Origin: MED-G82 sp964342675 | GTDB taxonomy: Bacteria > Pseudomonadota > Gammaproteobacteria > Magnimaribacterales > D2472 | Reading direction: 5' to 3' | DNA length: 11,023 bases | Assembly: GCA_964342675.1 (NCBI GenBank) | Contig: CAYFFR010000037.1 | Location: 1 to 11,023 of the forward strand | Shown here: positions 1 through 6,652 of the stretch, piece after piece | Position numbering within the stretch: the stretch's first letter is position 1 | How the letters are laid out: the number at the start of each line of letters is the position of its first letter | Notes under the pieces: model-generated | Told to the model about the DNA's origin: nothing | Seen by the model: the letters and a program-made list of their open reading frames with translations, nothing else | The model's database searches: none | Program-made: the position numbers and the translations under genes

Positions 1-74
1 TATGTAGCTCAGATGGTTAGAGCACGGCACTCATAACGCCGGGGTCGGTGGTTCAATTCCACCCATAGCCACCA
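1..74 (+). tRNA. Elongator tRNA-Met (CAU), 5' end cut by window edge
   Basis: This is an elongator methionine tRNA. The first three acceptor bases lie outside the window: the visible 5' TATG pairs with CATA of the 3' arm CATAGCC, so GGC is expected just before base 1. The D stem is GCTC/GAGC, the anticodon loop CTCATAA (anticodon CAT), the T stem GGTGG/CCACC, then discriminator A71 and an encoded CCA at 72-74. The order and bases follow E. coli elongator tRNA-Met and lack the three G-C pairs of an initiator. A lysidine-type tRNA-Ile(CAU) is the alternative, less likely given the overall match to tRNA-Met. The closing pair of the anticodon stem is an A-C mismatch. It is convergent with the small gene ending at 96. 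Confidence 0.93.
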
Positions 75-95
75 ACTTTTAGCTTAAAACTATAA

Positions 96-326
96 CTATT
101 TCTTTTTTTTCAAGAAAGCAAGAATAATAACTATAGAAATAAGCGCTAAAAGCCCATCCTGACCAACTAGCTTAAGAATTTCACTTAGGTTCGTATAAAC
201 CTGGCCTATAAAAGGCACATCGGGTCCAAAGATGACACCTAAGAGTAATGCAGCAGAAACTAGTGGTAAAAGAACATCTATAAGCTTCTGCAGGAATTTT
301 CTAATTTTCTTTAGACTTTTTCTCAT
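96..326 (-). CDS. Small two-helix membrane protein B (76 aa), paralogue of the gene at 402-623
   Basis: I do not recognise the family. The 76-residue product has a basic start (MRKSLKKIRK), a hydrophobic helix at about residues 15-34, a short polar or amphipathic middle (about 35-56), a second hydrophobic helix at about 58-72 and a KKKK end. It aligns without gaps to the upstream 73-aa protein: about 24 of 73 positions are identical, including I8-R9, G30-V31, F33-G34, D36, F39, G41, N46-L47, K52, G55 and G58-L59. That alignment supports the ATG at 326. An in-frame ATG at 365 would add 13 residues with no counterpart and would start inside a stem-loop. No clear Shine-Dalgarno is visible. Inner-membrane location is inferred. 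Tetralysine after the last helix suggests a cytoplasmic C-terminus. Confidence 0.72.
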   Translation of the reverse strand: MRKSLKKIRKFLQKLIDVLLPLVSAALLLGVIFGPDVPFIGQVYTNLSEILKLVGQDGLLALISIVIILAFLKKKK

Positions 327-340
327 ATTAGATACAAAAA

Positions 341-374
341 TGACATCTGACAGGGGTAATCCCATCAGATGTCA
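341..374 (-). terminator. 10-bp perfect stem-loop followed by TTTTT, between the two small genes
   Basis: Read on the minus strand, TGACATCTGA (374-365) pairs perfectly with TCAGATGTCA (350-341). The 14-nt loop contains a further GGG/CCC pairing. Five T residues follow at 340-336. This has the form of an intrinsic terminator for the 73-aa gene that ends at 402. It also sits only 14 nt before the ATG of the 76-aa gene, so it may act as a leader hairpin or attenuator for that gene. The sequence alone does not decide between these. Confidence 0.6.
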
Positions 375-375
375 A

Positions 376-390
376 AGTATAGACTATACT
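376..390 (-). promoter_or_regulatory. 15-bp palindrome overlapping a TATACT -10-like element
   Basis: The sequence AGTATAG-A-CTATACT is a perfect inverted repeat with 7-bp arms around one base. On the minus strand its downstream arm contains TATACT (381-376), a good -10 hexamer for the 76-aa gene. The -35 position at 17-bp spacing reads TAATTA, which is poor. A palindrome over a -10 with a weak -35 could be a regulator binding site. This is inference, and the element is short. Confidence 0.35.
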
Positions 391-401
391 CTTAAATTTA
401 A

Positions 402-623
402 TTATCTAAGTAGTCCGATAAGTATTGCAGCAGCAAGAAGCCCTACTAAGCCGGCATCACCTAGACCTTTGATAAGATCTACTAGATTGTCTAGTACATT
501 ACCAAAGAACCAAGCGTCTCCGCCGAAGACTACTCCAGCTACTACGCCAAGACCTACTACAGCTACAAGAATACTTGTAAGACTTTTTACTAGGTCTCTA
601 ATCATACTTAATGCATTATCCAT
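402..623 (-). CDS. Small two-helix membrane protein A (73 aa)
   Basis: I do not recognise the family. The 73-residue product has a short polar N-terminus (MDNALSMIRD), a Gly/Val-rich hydrophobic helix at about residues 15-34, an amphipathic middle with aromatic residues (DAWFFG, 36-41, then a leucine/aspartate helix), and a second hydrophobic helix at about 57-72 ending in Arg. The ATG at 623 follows a GGGGG run at 633-629, a usable Shine-Dalgarno about five bases upstream. It matches the downstream 76-aa protein end to end without gaps, which argues that both are real genes from one duplication. It lies 106 bp after pnp and probably has its own transcript. Holin-like, bacteriocin-like or membrane-structuring roles are all conceivable, and none is shown by the sequence. 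Confidence 0.78.
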   Translation of the reverse strand: MDNALSMIRDLVKSLTSILVAVVGLGVVAGVVFGGDAWFFGNVLDNLVDLIKGLGDAGLVGLLAAAILIGLLR

Positions 624-633
624 AATTTCCCCC

Positions 634-668
634 TATGGTTTTATATGGTTGATACGTATAAAACCATA
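634..668 (-). promoter_or_regulatory. 10-bp perfect inverted repeat in the leader of the 73-aa gene
   Basis: On the minus strand TATGGTTTTA (668-659) pairs with TAAAACCATA (643-634) around a 15-nt loop that includes the palindrome ATACGTAT (652-659 on plus, partly in the arm). The 3' arm directly abuts the GGGGG ribosome-binding run at 633-629. No T-run follows, so it does not look like a pnp terminator. It is either a 5' mRNA hairpin or an operator over the transcription start. Confidence 0.5.
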
Positions 669-670
669 AA

Positions 671-676
671 AGTATA
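671..676 (-). promoter_or_regulatory. Possible -10 element (TATACT) for the 73-aa gene
   Basis: TATACT lies two bases before the leader inverted repeat, the same arrangement as in front of the paralogous gene. No good -35 is found at 16-18 bp spacing (AGTAAG at 17). The rest of the 106-bp gap after pnp holds only a weak hairpin on the minus strand, GTCAA/TTGAC around a 5-nt loop (705-719), without a terminal T-run. Confidence 0.35.
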
Positions 677-729
677 TTAATAACAAATTATTTCTTACTA
701 TGGAGTCAAAAAACTTGACAAAGCCAAAT

Positions 730-2817
730 TTAGTTATCTATTGCTTTAGCTGATAACTTAAGTTTACCGCGATCAAAACCTATGAGCTTAACCTTGATAG
801 TGTCTCCCTCGCTTAATACATCGGAAACATTTTCAACTCTTTCTTTAGAAATTTCAGAAATATGAAGTAATCCATCTTTACCAGGTAGGATATTAACAAA
901 AGCACCAAAATCTACGATTTTTACTACAGTACCATCATAGATTTTATCAATCTCAGGGTCTTCAATAATTGACTCGATCATACTTAAGGCATCACGCATG
1001 GTCTGTTGATTCTCACCAAAGATAGTAACTATGCCCTCATCATTAATATCAACTGAGGCTCCTGACTCTTGTTGTATATTTTTAATCACTGCTCCGCCTT
1101 TGCCAATAATTTCTTTGATCTTATCTTGATGTACTGTTAATTTTTTCATTGCAGGTGCATTTTCAGAGAGCTCTCTTGGCTGATTGATGGTTTCATTCAT
1201 AATGTTGAGAATATGCATTCGAGCATTCTTTGCTTTATCTAGGGCAACTTCCATAATTTCTTCATTTATGCCCTCAATTTTTATATCCATTTGAAGAGCA
1301 GTAACACCATCTTTTGTGCCAGCTACCTTAAAATCCATGTCACCCAAGTGGTCTTCATCACCTAAGATATCAGTTAGTACAGCAAATTTATCTCCCTCCT
1401 TAATCAATCCCATTGCAACTCCTGCAACTGGAGCTAGAATAGGAACCCCAGCATCCATTAATGACAACGACGTTCCACATACTGTTGCCATAGAGCTGGA
1501 TCCATTAGATTCAGTAATTTCTGAAACAACCCTTAAGGTATAACCAAACTCATCAGAATTTGGTAAAACTGCTTTGATTGCACGTTTTGCTAGATTTCCA
1601 TGGCCTATCTCTCGTCTTTTTGGTCCAACAGGCATACTAATCTCTCCAACGCTGTAACCTGGAAAATTATAGTGCAACATAAAAGGATCTGAACTCTCGC
1701 CGTTTAACCCCTCTATTCTTTGTGCATCTTTAGTGCTACCAAGAGTGGCTGCTACTATTGCTTGTGTTTCTCCCCTAGTAAATAATGCAGATCCATGTGC
1801 CCTTGGTAAGACGTTAGATTCCACTTCTATTGGCCTGACGGTATCTAAATCCCTTCCATCGATCCTTGGTTCATCAGCTAATATTGACTCCCTAACAATA
1901 CTCTTTTCTACATTTTTAAAAGCACTTTTTAATCTGCCTATCTCAATCTCATCTAAATCTTCATGATCTGTTAATATCTGCTCTTGAATGCTATTTATTT
2001 CATTGACTCTATCTGATTTATCTGCAATCTTAAATGCATTATTAATCTGTTCCTTAAATTTCTCTTTAATAGAATTTTCATATTCTAAGATTGAGGGAAT
2101 ATCTTCTATTTCCCATTGTTCATTACTAACTAATTCACTTAATTGATTGCAAGCAGCGATCACTTTCTGCATTTCTTGATGCCCAAATAAAACTGCACCT
2201 AACATTAAATCTTCATCTAGTTCTTTAGCTTCTGATTCGACCATCAGTACAGCATCTTTAGTGCCAGCAACCACCATCTCAAGGTAGGAGTTATTTAAAT
2301 CACTTATCCCAGGATTTAAGACAAAACTATTATCTATAAAACCAACTTTTGCTACTCCAATTGGACCCTGAAATGGTATTCCAGATATTGTTAGTGCAGC
2401 ACTAGCGCCTATCATTGCAGCTATATCAGCACTATGATCTTTATCTGAAGACATAACTGTGCATATAACCTGGACTTCATTTGTAAATGTCGAAGGAAAT
2501 AATGGTCTAATCGGCCTATCGATTAGGCGTGATATCAGAGTTTCTTGTTCTGTTGGTCGGCCTTCTCTTTTAAAAAAACCACCAGGTATCTTACCAGCAG
2601 CATAAAACTTTTCTTGATAAAAAACTGCTAACGGAAAAAAATCTTTTGCTGGATCAGCTTCTTTTTTTGCTACTACAGTGGTTAATACTACTAAATCACC
2701 TGAGGTAACTAATACACTTGATGTTGCTTGTCTTGCAACTTGCCCTGTCTCTAATAAGTATTTTCTATTCCCATACTCAAATTCTACTTTCTTTTTATTA
2801 AAATTAATTTTATCCAC
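730..2817 (-). CDS. pnp: Polyribonucleotide nucleotidyltransferase (PNPase)
   Basis: PNPase is the phosphate-dependent 3'-5' exoribonuclease of bacterial RNA decay, a trimer and part of the RNA degradosome in many species. The 695-aa product has both RNase PH-like cores. The first has FFKREGRPTEQE (81-92) and the RLIDRPIRPLF stretch (97-107). The second has the SNGSSSMATVCG motif (437-448) and GDEDHLGDMDFK (486-497), whose Asp487 and Asp493 correspond to the metal ligands of the E. coli enzyme. A KH domain with GKGG (572-575) and an S1 domain (about 624-692) follow. The protein ends right after S1, slightly shorter than the 711-aa E. coli enzyme. The start is GTG, preceded by AAGGAAG about nine bases upstream. 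Only 17 nt separate it from rpsO, so the two are almost certainly cotranscribed. Confidence 0.98.
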   Translation of the reverse strand: MDKINFNKKKVEFEYGNRKYLLETGQVARQATSSVLVTSGDLVVLTTVVAKKEADPAKDFFPLAVFYQEKFYAAGKIPGGFFKREGRPTEQETLISRLIDRPIRPLFPSTFTNEVQVICTVMSSDKDHSADIAAMIGASAALTISGIPFQGPIGVAKVGFIDNSFVLNPGISDLNNSYLEMVVAGTKDAVLMVESEAKELDEDLMLGAVLFGHQEMQKVIAACNQLSELVSNEQWEIEDIPSILEYENSIKEKFKEQINNAFKIADKSDRVNEINSIQEQILTDHEDLDEIEIGRLKSAFKNVEKSIVRESILADEPRIDGRDLDTVRPIEVESNVLPRAHGSALFTRGETQAIVAATLGSTKDAQRIEGLNGESSDPFMLHYNFPGYSVGEISMPVGPKRREIGHGNLAKRAIKAVLPNSDEFGYTLRVVSEITESNGSSSMATVCGTSLSLMDAGVPILAPVAGVAMGLIKEGDKFAVLTDILGDEDHLGDMDFKVAGTKDGVTALQMDIKIEGINEEIMEVALDKAKNARMHILNIMNETINQPRELSENAPAMKKLTVHQDKIKEIIGKGGAVIKNIQQESGASVDINDEGIVTIFGENQQTMRDALSMIESIIEDPEIDKIYDGTVVKIVDFGAFVNILPGKDGLLHISEISKERVENVSDVLSEGDTIKVKLIGFDRGKLKLSAKAIDN

Positions 2818-2834
2818 TTAATGTCTTCCTTGGC

Positions 2835-3104
2835 TCACCCTCTAAGCTCTAATGATGCAACTATTTCATTATATCTTTCTGGCTCATTTCTTTTTAAATA
2901 TGCTAATAGCTTCCTTCTTAAGTTAACCATCCTAATTAGACCAGTTCTAGAGTGGTGATCTTTCTTATGCTCTTTAAAATGGGATTGAAGTTTATTAATA
3001 TTTTTTGTTAATAAAGCAATTTGGACTTCTGGTGAACCTGAATCATTTTCTTTGGTACCAAACTTTTTTAAAATTTCCTCTTTTTCTTTCTTAGCTAAAG
3101 CCAT
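2835..3104 (-). CDS. rpsO: 30S ribosomal protein S15
   Basis: S15 is a primary binder of the 16S rRNA central domain and helps form bridge B4 with the 50S subunit. The 89-residue product starts MALAKKEKEEILKKFG, contains SGSPEVQIALLT and the RNA-contacting segment DHHSRTGLIRMVNLRRKLL, and has the usual family length. I place the start at ATG 3104 because it follows AAGGAGAG at the right distance and gives the canonical N-terminus. Two in-frame upstream starts exist. GTG at 3125 has its own perfect AGGAGG (3136-3131), and ATG at 3149 lies inside a stem. Using GTG 3125 would give a 96-aa form. pnp follows after 17 nt, so the long, RNase III-cut rpsO-pnp spacer of E. coli is absent. Confidence 0.97.
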   Translation of the reverse strand: MALAKKEKEEILKKFGTKENDSGSPEVQIALLTKNINKLQSHFKEHKKDHHSRTGLIRMVNLRRKLLAYLKRNEPERYNEIVASLELRG

Positions 3105-3116
3105 TATCTCTCCTTG

Positions 3117-3152
3117 GGTATGCACAATTATCCTCCTAAAGCCTTGCATACC
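3117..3152 (-). promoter_or_regulatory. rpsO leader stem-loop holding a second Shine-Dalgarno; possible S15 autoregulatory site
   Basis: On the minus strand GGTATGCA (3152-3145) pairs perfectly with TGCATACC (3124-3117) around a 20-nt loop that contains AGGAGG. The real rpsO ribosome-binding site AAGGAGAG begins two bases after the stem. An 8-base direct repeat GCTTTAGG also occurs here, once overlapping the 5' arm and once in the loop. In several bacteria S15 represses its own mRNA through structured leaders close to the ribosome-binding site. The position fits such a role, but no known S15 leader class was matched. Confidence 0.45.
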
Positions 3153-3170
3153 TAAAGCTTCGGAGCGTGT

Positions 3171-3199
3171 AGCTTATTACTAAACAGATAATTAAACAA
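3171..3199 (-). promoter_or_regulatory. Weak candidate promoter for rpsO-pnp
   Basis: On the minus strand TTGTTT (3199-3194) is followed after 17 bp by TAAGCT (3176-3171), then a GC-richer stretch. The hexamers are poor but correctly spaced. A promoter between truB and rpsO is known in E. coli, so one is expected about here. Confidence 0.25.
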
Positions 3200-3215
3200 G
3201 GAATTCTTGTTTAAT
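3191..3215 (-). repeat. 10-bp perfect inverted repeat over the truB stop codon
   Basis: ATTAAACAAG (3191-3200) and CTTGTTTAAT (3206-3215) are perfect complements around a 5-nt loop. The RNA hairpin would include the last codons and the TAA of truB. It is not followed by a strict T-run (TATCTGTTTAG comes next), so at best it is a weak terminator. It could instead be a processing site or a 3'-end stabiliser separating truB from rpsO-pnp. Confidence 0.45.
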
Positions 3216-4031
3216 GCAGCCATCTTTTTTAATTGATCCTAGACCTATAAATTTATTTTCAGAAAAAACTCTTAATAGCTTAGTGCCTTTATTACATTGA
3301 ATCCCAACACCATTTACAAACTTTTTTGTGTCTTCTGGAGATAGCATAAGCTTTTCATAGCCTTTAAATGCATCTTTGATATGAATTAAATCTGACATTT
3401 CTACATTGTTAATATCTTTAGCATCTGAAATACGAAAATCTCCCTGTGATAATCTTTGTAATTTAGATAGATGGCATCCAATACCTAATCCTGTTCCTAT
3501 ATCTCTTGCTAAGGATCGTATATATGTGCCTTTGGAACAGCTAATTTTAAAGGAGCATTTTGGGAAAGATTGTTCCATAATTTCTATGTCATATATATTA
3601 ATTTCTCTGGGCTCTTTTGTAACAGGCGTGCCCATCCTTGCTAGTTCATATAATTTTTTGCCTTTATGTTTTAATGCAGAGAACACTGGAGGTGTCTGGT
3701 GCTGGGTCCCAATAAAAGAATTAATAACTTTAATAATATTATCCTGACTAGGAATTTCGTTGCTAGAGAATATTATTTGTCCTTCTAAGTCATCTGTGTC
3801 TGTTTGTGCCCCTAAACATATTTCAGCTAAATAGCATTTATCATAATTTAAAAAAAACTTAGATAATTTAGTAGCCTTATTCAGACCTAAAACTAATAAC
3901 CCAGTAGCTTGAGGGTCTAAAGTACCAAAATGACCAATTTTATCTAAGCTGAATTTTTTCTTTATGAATTGAACAATATAGTTAGAAGAAACTCCTTGAT
4001 GTTTATCAACTAATAAAATGCCATTATTCAT
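3192..4031 (-). CDS. truB: tRNA pseudouridine(55) synthase
   Basis: TruB converts U55 in the T loop of nearly all tRNAs to pseudouridine and also acts as a tRNA chaperone. The 279-aa product has the catalytic motif GHFGTLDP (33-40), with Asp39 as the nucleophile. Family members often have GHTG, so Phe35 is a mild variation. It also has QTPPVFSALKHKGKKLYEL (112-130) and GTYIRSLARDIG (169-180). A reduced C-terminal PUA-like segment runs from about residue 228. E. coli TruB is 314 aa, so this is a compact version. The ATG overlaps the end of rbfA by 8 nt and has no visible Shine-Dalgarno, which suggests translational coupling to rbfA. Confidence 0.97.
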   Translation of the reverse strand: MNNGILLVDKHQGVSSNYIVQFIKKKFSLDKIGHFGTLDPQATGLLVLGLNKATKLSKFFLNYDKCYLAEICLGAQTDTDDLEGQIIFSSNEIPSQDNIIKVINSFIGTQHQTPPVFSALKHKGKKLYELARMGTPVTKEPREINIYDIEIMEQSFPKCSFKISCSKGTYIRSLARDIGTGLGIGCHLSKLQRLSQGDFRISDAKDINNVEMSDLIHIKDAFKGYEKLMLSPEDTKKFVNGVGIQCNKGTKLLRVFSENKFIGLGSIKKDGCIKQEFLV

Positions 4032-4362
4032 TGATCGAATTGATAAGATTATTTATAGAGTTAGCTCTATCTAAACTATTATCAAATTTAAAAATTAATT
4101 TAGGGACCCTTTTCAAGTGTAATAATTTAGATACCTTTGAACGTATCATAGATGCAAATTTTTCGATATGGTCTTTCTGAGGAGCCGAATCTTCATTACT
4201 GCCGATAATTGTAAAAAAAACTACTGCTTTGCTCAGATCTTGTGAGGCTTTAACATCAACTATATTGAAATTGGCAAATCTAGGATCTTTGACTTGATGT
4301 ATTATGAGGTTTGAAATCTCTCTTTTTAATAAGTCTTCTACTTGTAATAAACGATTTGACAT
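4024..4362 (-). CDS. rbfA: 30S ribosome-binding factor A
   Basis: RbfA is a KH-fold assembly factor that binds immature 30S subunits near 16S helix 1 and is needed for late maturation, especially in the cold. The 112-aa product begins with the family's SNRLLQVEDLLKREIS pattern. It has KDPRFANFNIVDVKAS (25-40), an alternating hydrophobic strand KAVVFF, and the C-terminal signature RVPKLIFKFDNSLDRANSI. E. coli RbfA is 133 aa, and the extra C-terminal tail is missing here. It starts two bases after the infB stop without a clear Shine-Dalgarno and overlaps truB by 8 nt, so it is probably translated by coupling from infB. Confidence 0.96.
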   Translation of the reverse strand: MSNRLLQVEDLLKREISNLIIHQVKDPRFANFNIVDVKASQDLSKAVVFFTIIGSNEDSAPQKDHIEKFASMIRSKVSKLLHLKRVPKLIFKFDNSLDRANSINNLINSINE

Positions 4363-4364
4363 TA

Positions 4365-6647
4365 TCAGAGCTTTTGTGACTCTTCTTTTCTGTCAAATAC
4401 CTCGATCTTATCTTGAGGCTTAATGTCTTTATAATTCTTAATACCAATACCACATTCAGTCCCATTCTGAACTTCTTTTACATCATCCTTAACTCGTCTT
4501 AGAGAGTCAAGCTCTCCTTGATGAATTACAACATCATCTCTTAAAACTCTAACTGGCTTCCCTTTAAAAATTGATCCTTCAATAACTACACATCCGGCAA
4601 CTTGACCAAACTTAGGTGAATTAAATACTTCTAATACTTCTGCAATACCTACAATTTCTTCTTTAATAATAGGTTCGAGCATGCCAGTTAATCTTAACTC
4701 AGCCTCATCTATTAATTCATAAATAATACTGTGGTAACTTAATTGAATATTATTATCTTCTATAAGCTTTTTAGAGCTAGTGTCTGCTCGAACATTAAAT
4801 CCTAAAATAATTGAATCAGTAGCAAGAGCTAAATTAACATCCGATTCAGAAATGCCTCCAACACCAGATGAGACAATCTTTATAGATGCGTCTTCGTTAC
4901 CTATCTTACTTAAGCTTGCATTGATTGCTTCTGAGGTTCCAGCAACATCTGTTTTTAAGATGACATTTAGAATCTTTTTATCTGATTCCCCCATTGTTTC
5001 AAAGATGTTTCCTATGTTTTCATCTCTCTGTTTTAAAACTTTCTTATCTTTACGCAGATTTAATCTATACTCACTTATTTCCCTTGCTTCTTTTTCCGAA
5101 CTTACAATAATAAATGACTCTCCAGCACTTGGTGCAGAATCTAGACCTAGAACTTCAACTGCTGATGAAGGAGAAGCTTCTTTTAGTTTTTGTGCTTCTG
5201 AAGATGATATGCTTTTTATCTTTCCAAAGGACGTGCCAGATACCATGACATCACCAATGCTTAAAGTGCCATTCTGAACTAACACTGTTGCTACTGCGCC
5301 TTTAAATTTATCTAATTCTGATTCAATAATAATACCTTGAGCAGGTCCATCATGATGCGCCATCAACTCAAGAAGTTCAGCTTCAAGCGATATAGCTTCG
5401 ATCAATTTATCAATCCCTTCACCAGTTGTTGCTGATACTGGGATCATTTGTACATTTCCTCCCCAATCCTCAGGAACTAATTCTTTTCCTGCTAAATCAC
5501 CTTTAACCTTTTCAATATCAGCATCTTCTAAATCAATTTTGTTTATAGCCACGACAATTGATACATCCGCAGCCTTAGCGTGATCAATTGCCTCTTCAGT
5601 CTGAGGCATTACACTGTCATTAGCTGCAACAACTAAAATCACTATATCAGTGGTATTGGCTCCTCTAGCTCTCATTTGTGTAAATGCAGCATGGCCAGGT
5701 GTATCTATAAAGGTTATTTTTGATTCTTTAAATACAACTTCGTATGCTCCTATATGTTGGGTAATTCCGCCTGCTTCAGCATCTACCACTTTTGATTTTC
5801 GTATATAGTCGAGTAAAGAAGTTTTGCCATGGTCAACATGACCCATGACAGTTACGACAGGATATCTAGATGCAGGTTTATCAGAATATTCTATTTTCTT
5901 AATAATCTGTTCTTCAACTGACTCTAATTCAATTGCAACTCCGTTATGACCAATTTCTTCTGTTACAAGAATTGCTGTCTCCTGGTCAATGGAGTCATTT
6001 ATTGTAGCTACAACACCTAATGACATGAGTTGTTTCACAACTTCTCCACCCTTAACTGACATTAGCTTAGCTAAATCACCTACTGTGATTGTTTCAGGAA
6101 TCTCTATATCCTTCTTAACAAACTCTTCTGGCTTAGCGAATTGATGTGCTGAAGAAGCTTCAGGGTCAGATAATTCTTTTCTATGGTATTCTTTTGCAGC
6201 TTTTGACAACTGATCTTTCACGTCAATCTTGGGCGCCTGTTTCCTTGCATCTCTATCAGTTGTTCTTTTTGGAGTCTTTTGTTTTTCCTGTTTTAATTTA
6301 ATTGCTTCTTTAATTTGATCTTCTCTTTTTTTCTTTTGTTCTTTTAATTGTTCTGCAGCGGCCTGTCTCTTTGCTTCAATATTGTCAGAGAATGTTTTTG
6401 AAGTGTCTTTTGAGGTCTTCTTCGCAGAGCCTTTAGATTGTATTTTGACTCCGCTCTCTGACGATTGAACTACTTTTGATCTAGAAGGTTTTCTATCTTT
6501 TAGGAACTCTAATAAAGCCTTCTTATCTGATGGGGTGACCTCATCAGTAGCTTTTGAATGGGATAATCCAGCAGCCTTCATTCTTTCTAGAAGAACAGAA
6601 GGCTCTATCTTTAGAGCTTTAGAGAAATCTTTAACGCTTAATGCCAT
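4365..6647 (-). CDS. infB: Translation initiation factor IF-2
   Basis: IF2 is the GTPase that places fMet-tRNA on the 30S subunit and promotes 50S joining. The 760-aa product has an N-terminal IF2_N module (1-50), a long Lys/Glu/Gln-rich linker (about 51-180), and a second IF2_N-like segment (about 185-235). The G domain follows with GHVDHGKT (269-276), GGITQH (293-298), DTPGH (315-319), NKID (369-372) and SAT (405-407). The rest holds domains II and III and the C-terminal fMet-tRNA-binding region. His319 of DTPGH, the catalytic histidine, is present. It is shorter than E. coli IF2 (890 aa), mainly in the linker. It starts 5 nt after the nusA TAG with no Shine-Dalgarno, which suggests coupling. 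Confidence 0.98.
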   Translation of the reverse strand: MALSVKDFSKALKIEPSVLLERMKAAGLSHSKATDEVTPSDKKALLEFLKDRKPSRSKVVQSSESGVKIQSKGSAKKTSKDTSKTFSDNIEAKRQAAAEQLKEQKKKREDQIKEAIKLKQEKQKTPKRTTDRDARKQAPKIDVKDQLSKAAKEYHRKELSDPEASSAHQFAKPEEFVKKDIEIPETITVGDLAKLMSVKGGEVVKQLMSLGVVATINDSIDQETAILVTEEIGHNGVAIELESVEEQIIKKIEYSDKPASRYPVVTVMGHVDHGKTSLLDYIRKSKVVDAEAGGITQHIGAYEVVFKESKITFIDTPGHAAFTQMRARGANTTDIVILVVAANDSVMPQTEEAIDHAKAADVSIVVAINKIDLEDADIEKVKGDLAGKELVPEDWGGNVQMIPVSATTGEGIDKLIEAISLEAELLELMAHHDGPAQGIIIESELDKFKGAVATVLVQNGTLSIGDVMVSGTSFGKIKSISSSEAQKLKEASPSSAVEVLGLDSAPSAGESFIIVSSEKEAREISEYRLNLRKDKKVLKQRDENIGNIFETMGESDKKILNVILKTDVAGTSEAINASLSKIGNEDASIKIVSSGVGGISESDVNLALATDSIILGFNVRADTSSKKLIEDNNIQLSYHSIIYELIDEAELRLTGMLEPIIKEEIVGIAEVLEVFNSPKFGQVAGCVVIEGSIFKGKPVRVLRDDVVIHQGELDSLRRVKDDVKEVQNGTECGIGIKNYKDIKPQDKIEVFDRKEESQKL

Positions 6648-6652
6648 ATTAT

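Noticed and set aside
327..365. Start of the 76-aa protein at ATG 365 (89 aa)
   Set aside because: The extra 13 residues have no counterpart in the paralogue, and the start would lie inside the perfect stem-loop.
232..669. Plus-strand open frame of 145 codons across the small-gene region
   Set aside because: It is antisense to both small membrane-protein genes, is Ser/Thr/Pro/Arg-rich, and its 3' end only traces the antisense of the leader repeats. The paralogy of the two minus-strand proteins settles the coding strand.
705..719. pnp terminator (GTCAA/TTGAC hairpin)
   Set aside because: The stem is only 5 bp of mostly A-T pairs and no T-run follows on the minus strand.
3105..3149. S15 start at ATG 3149 (104 aa)
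   Set aside because: The added residues are encoded by the leader stem and the AGGAGG sequence, and the canonical S15 N-terminus starts at ATG 3104 behind a good ribosome-binding site.
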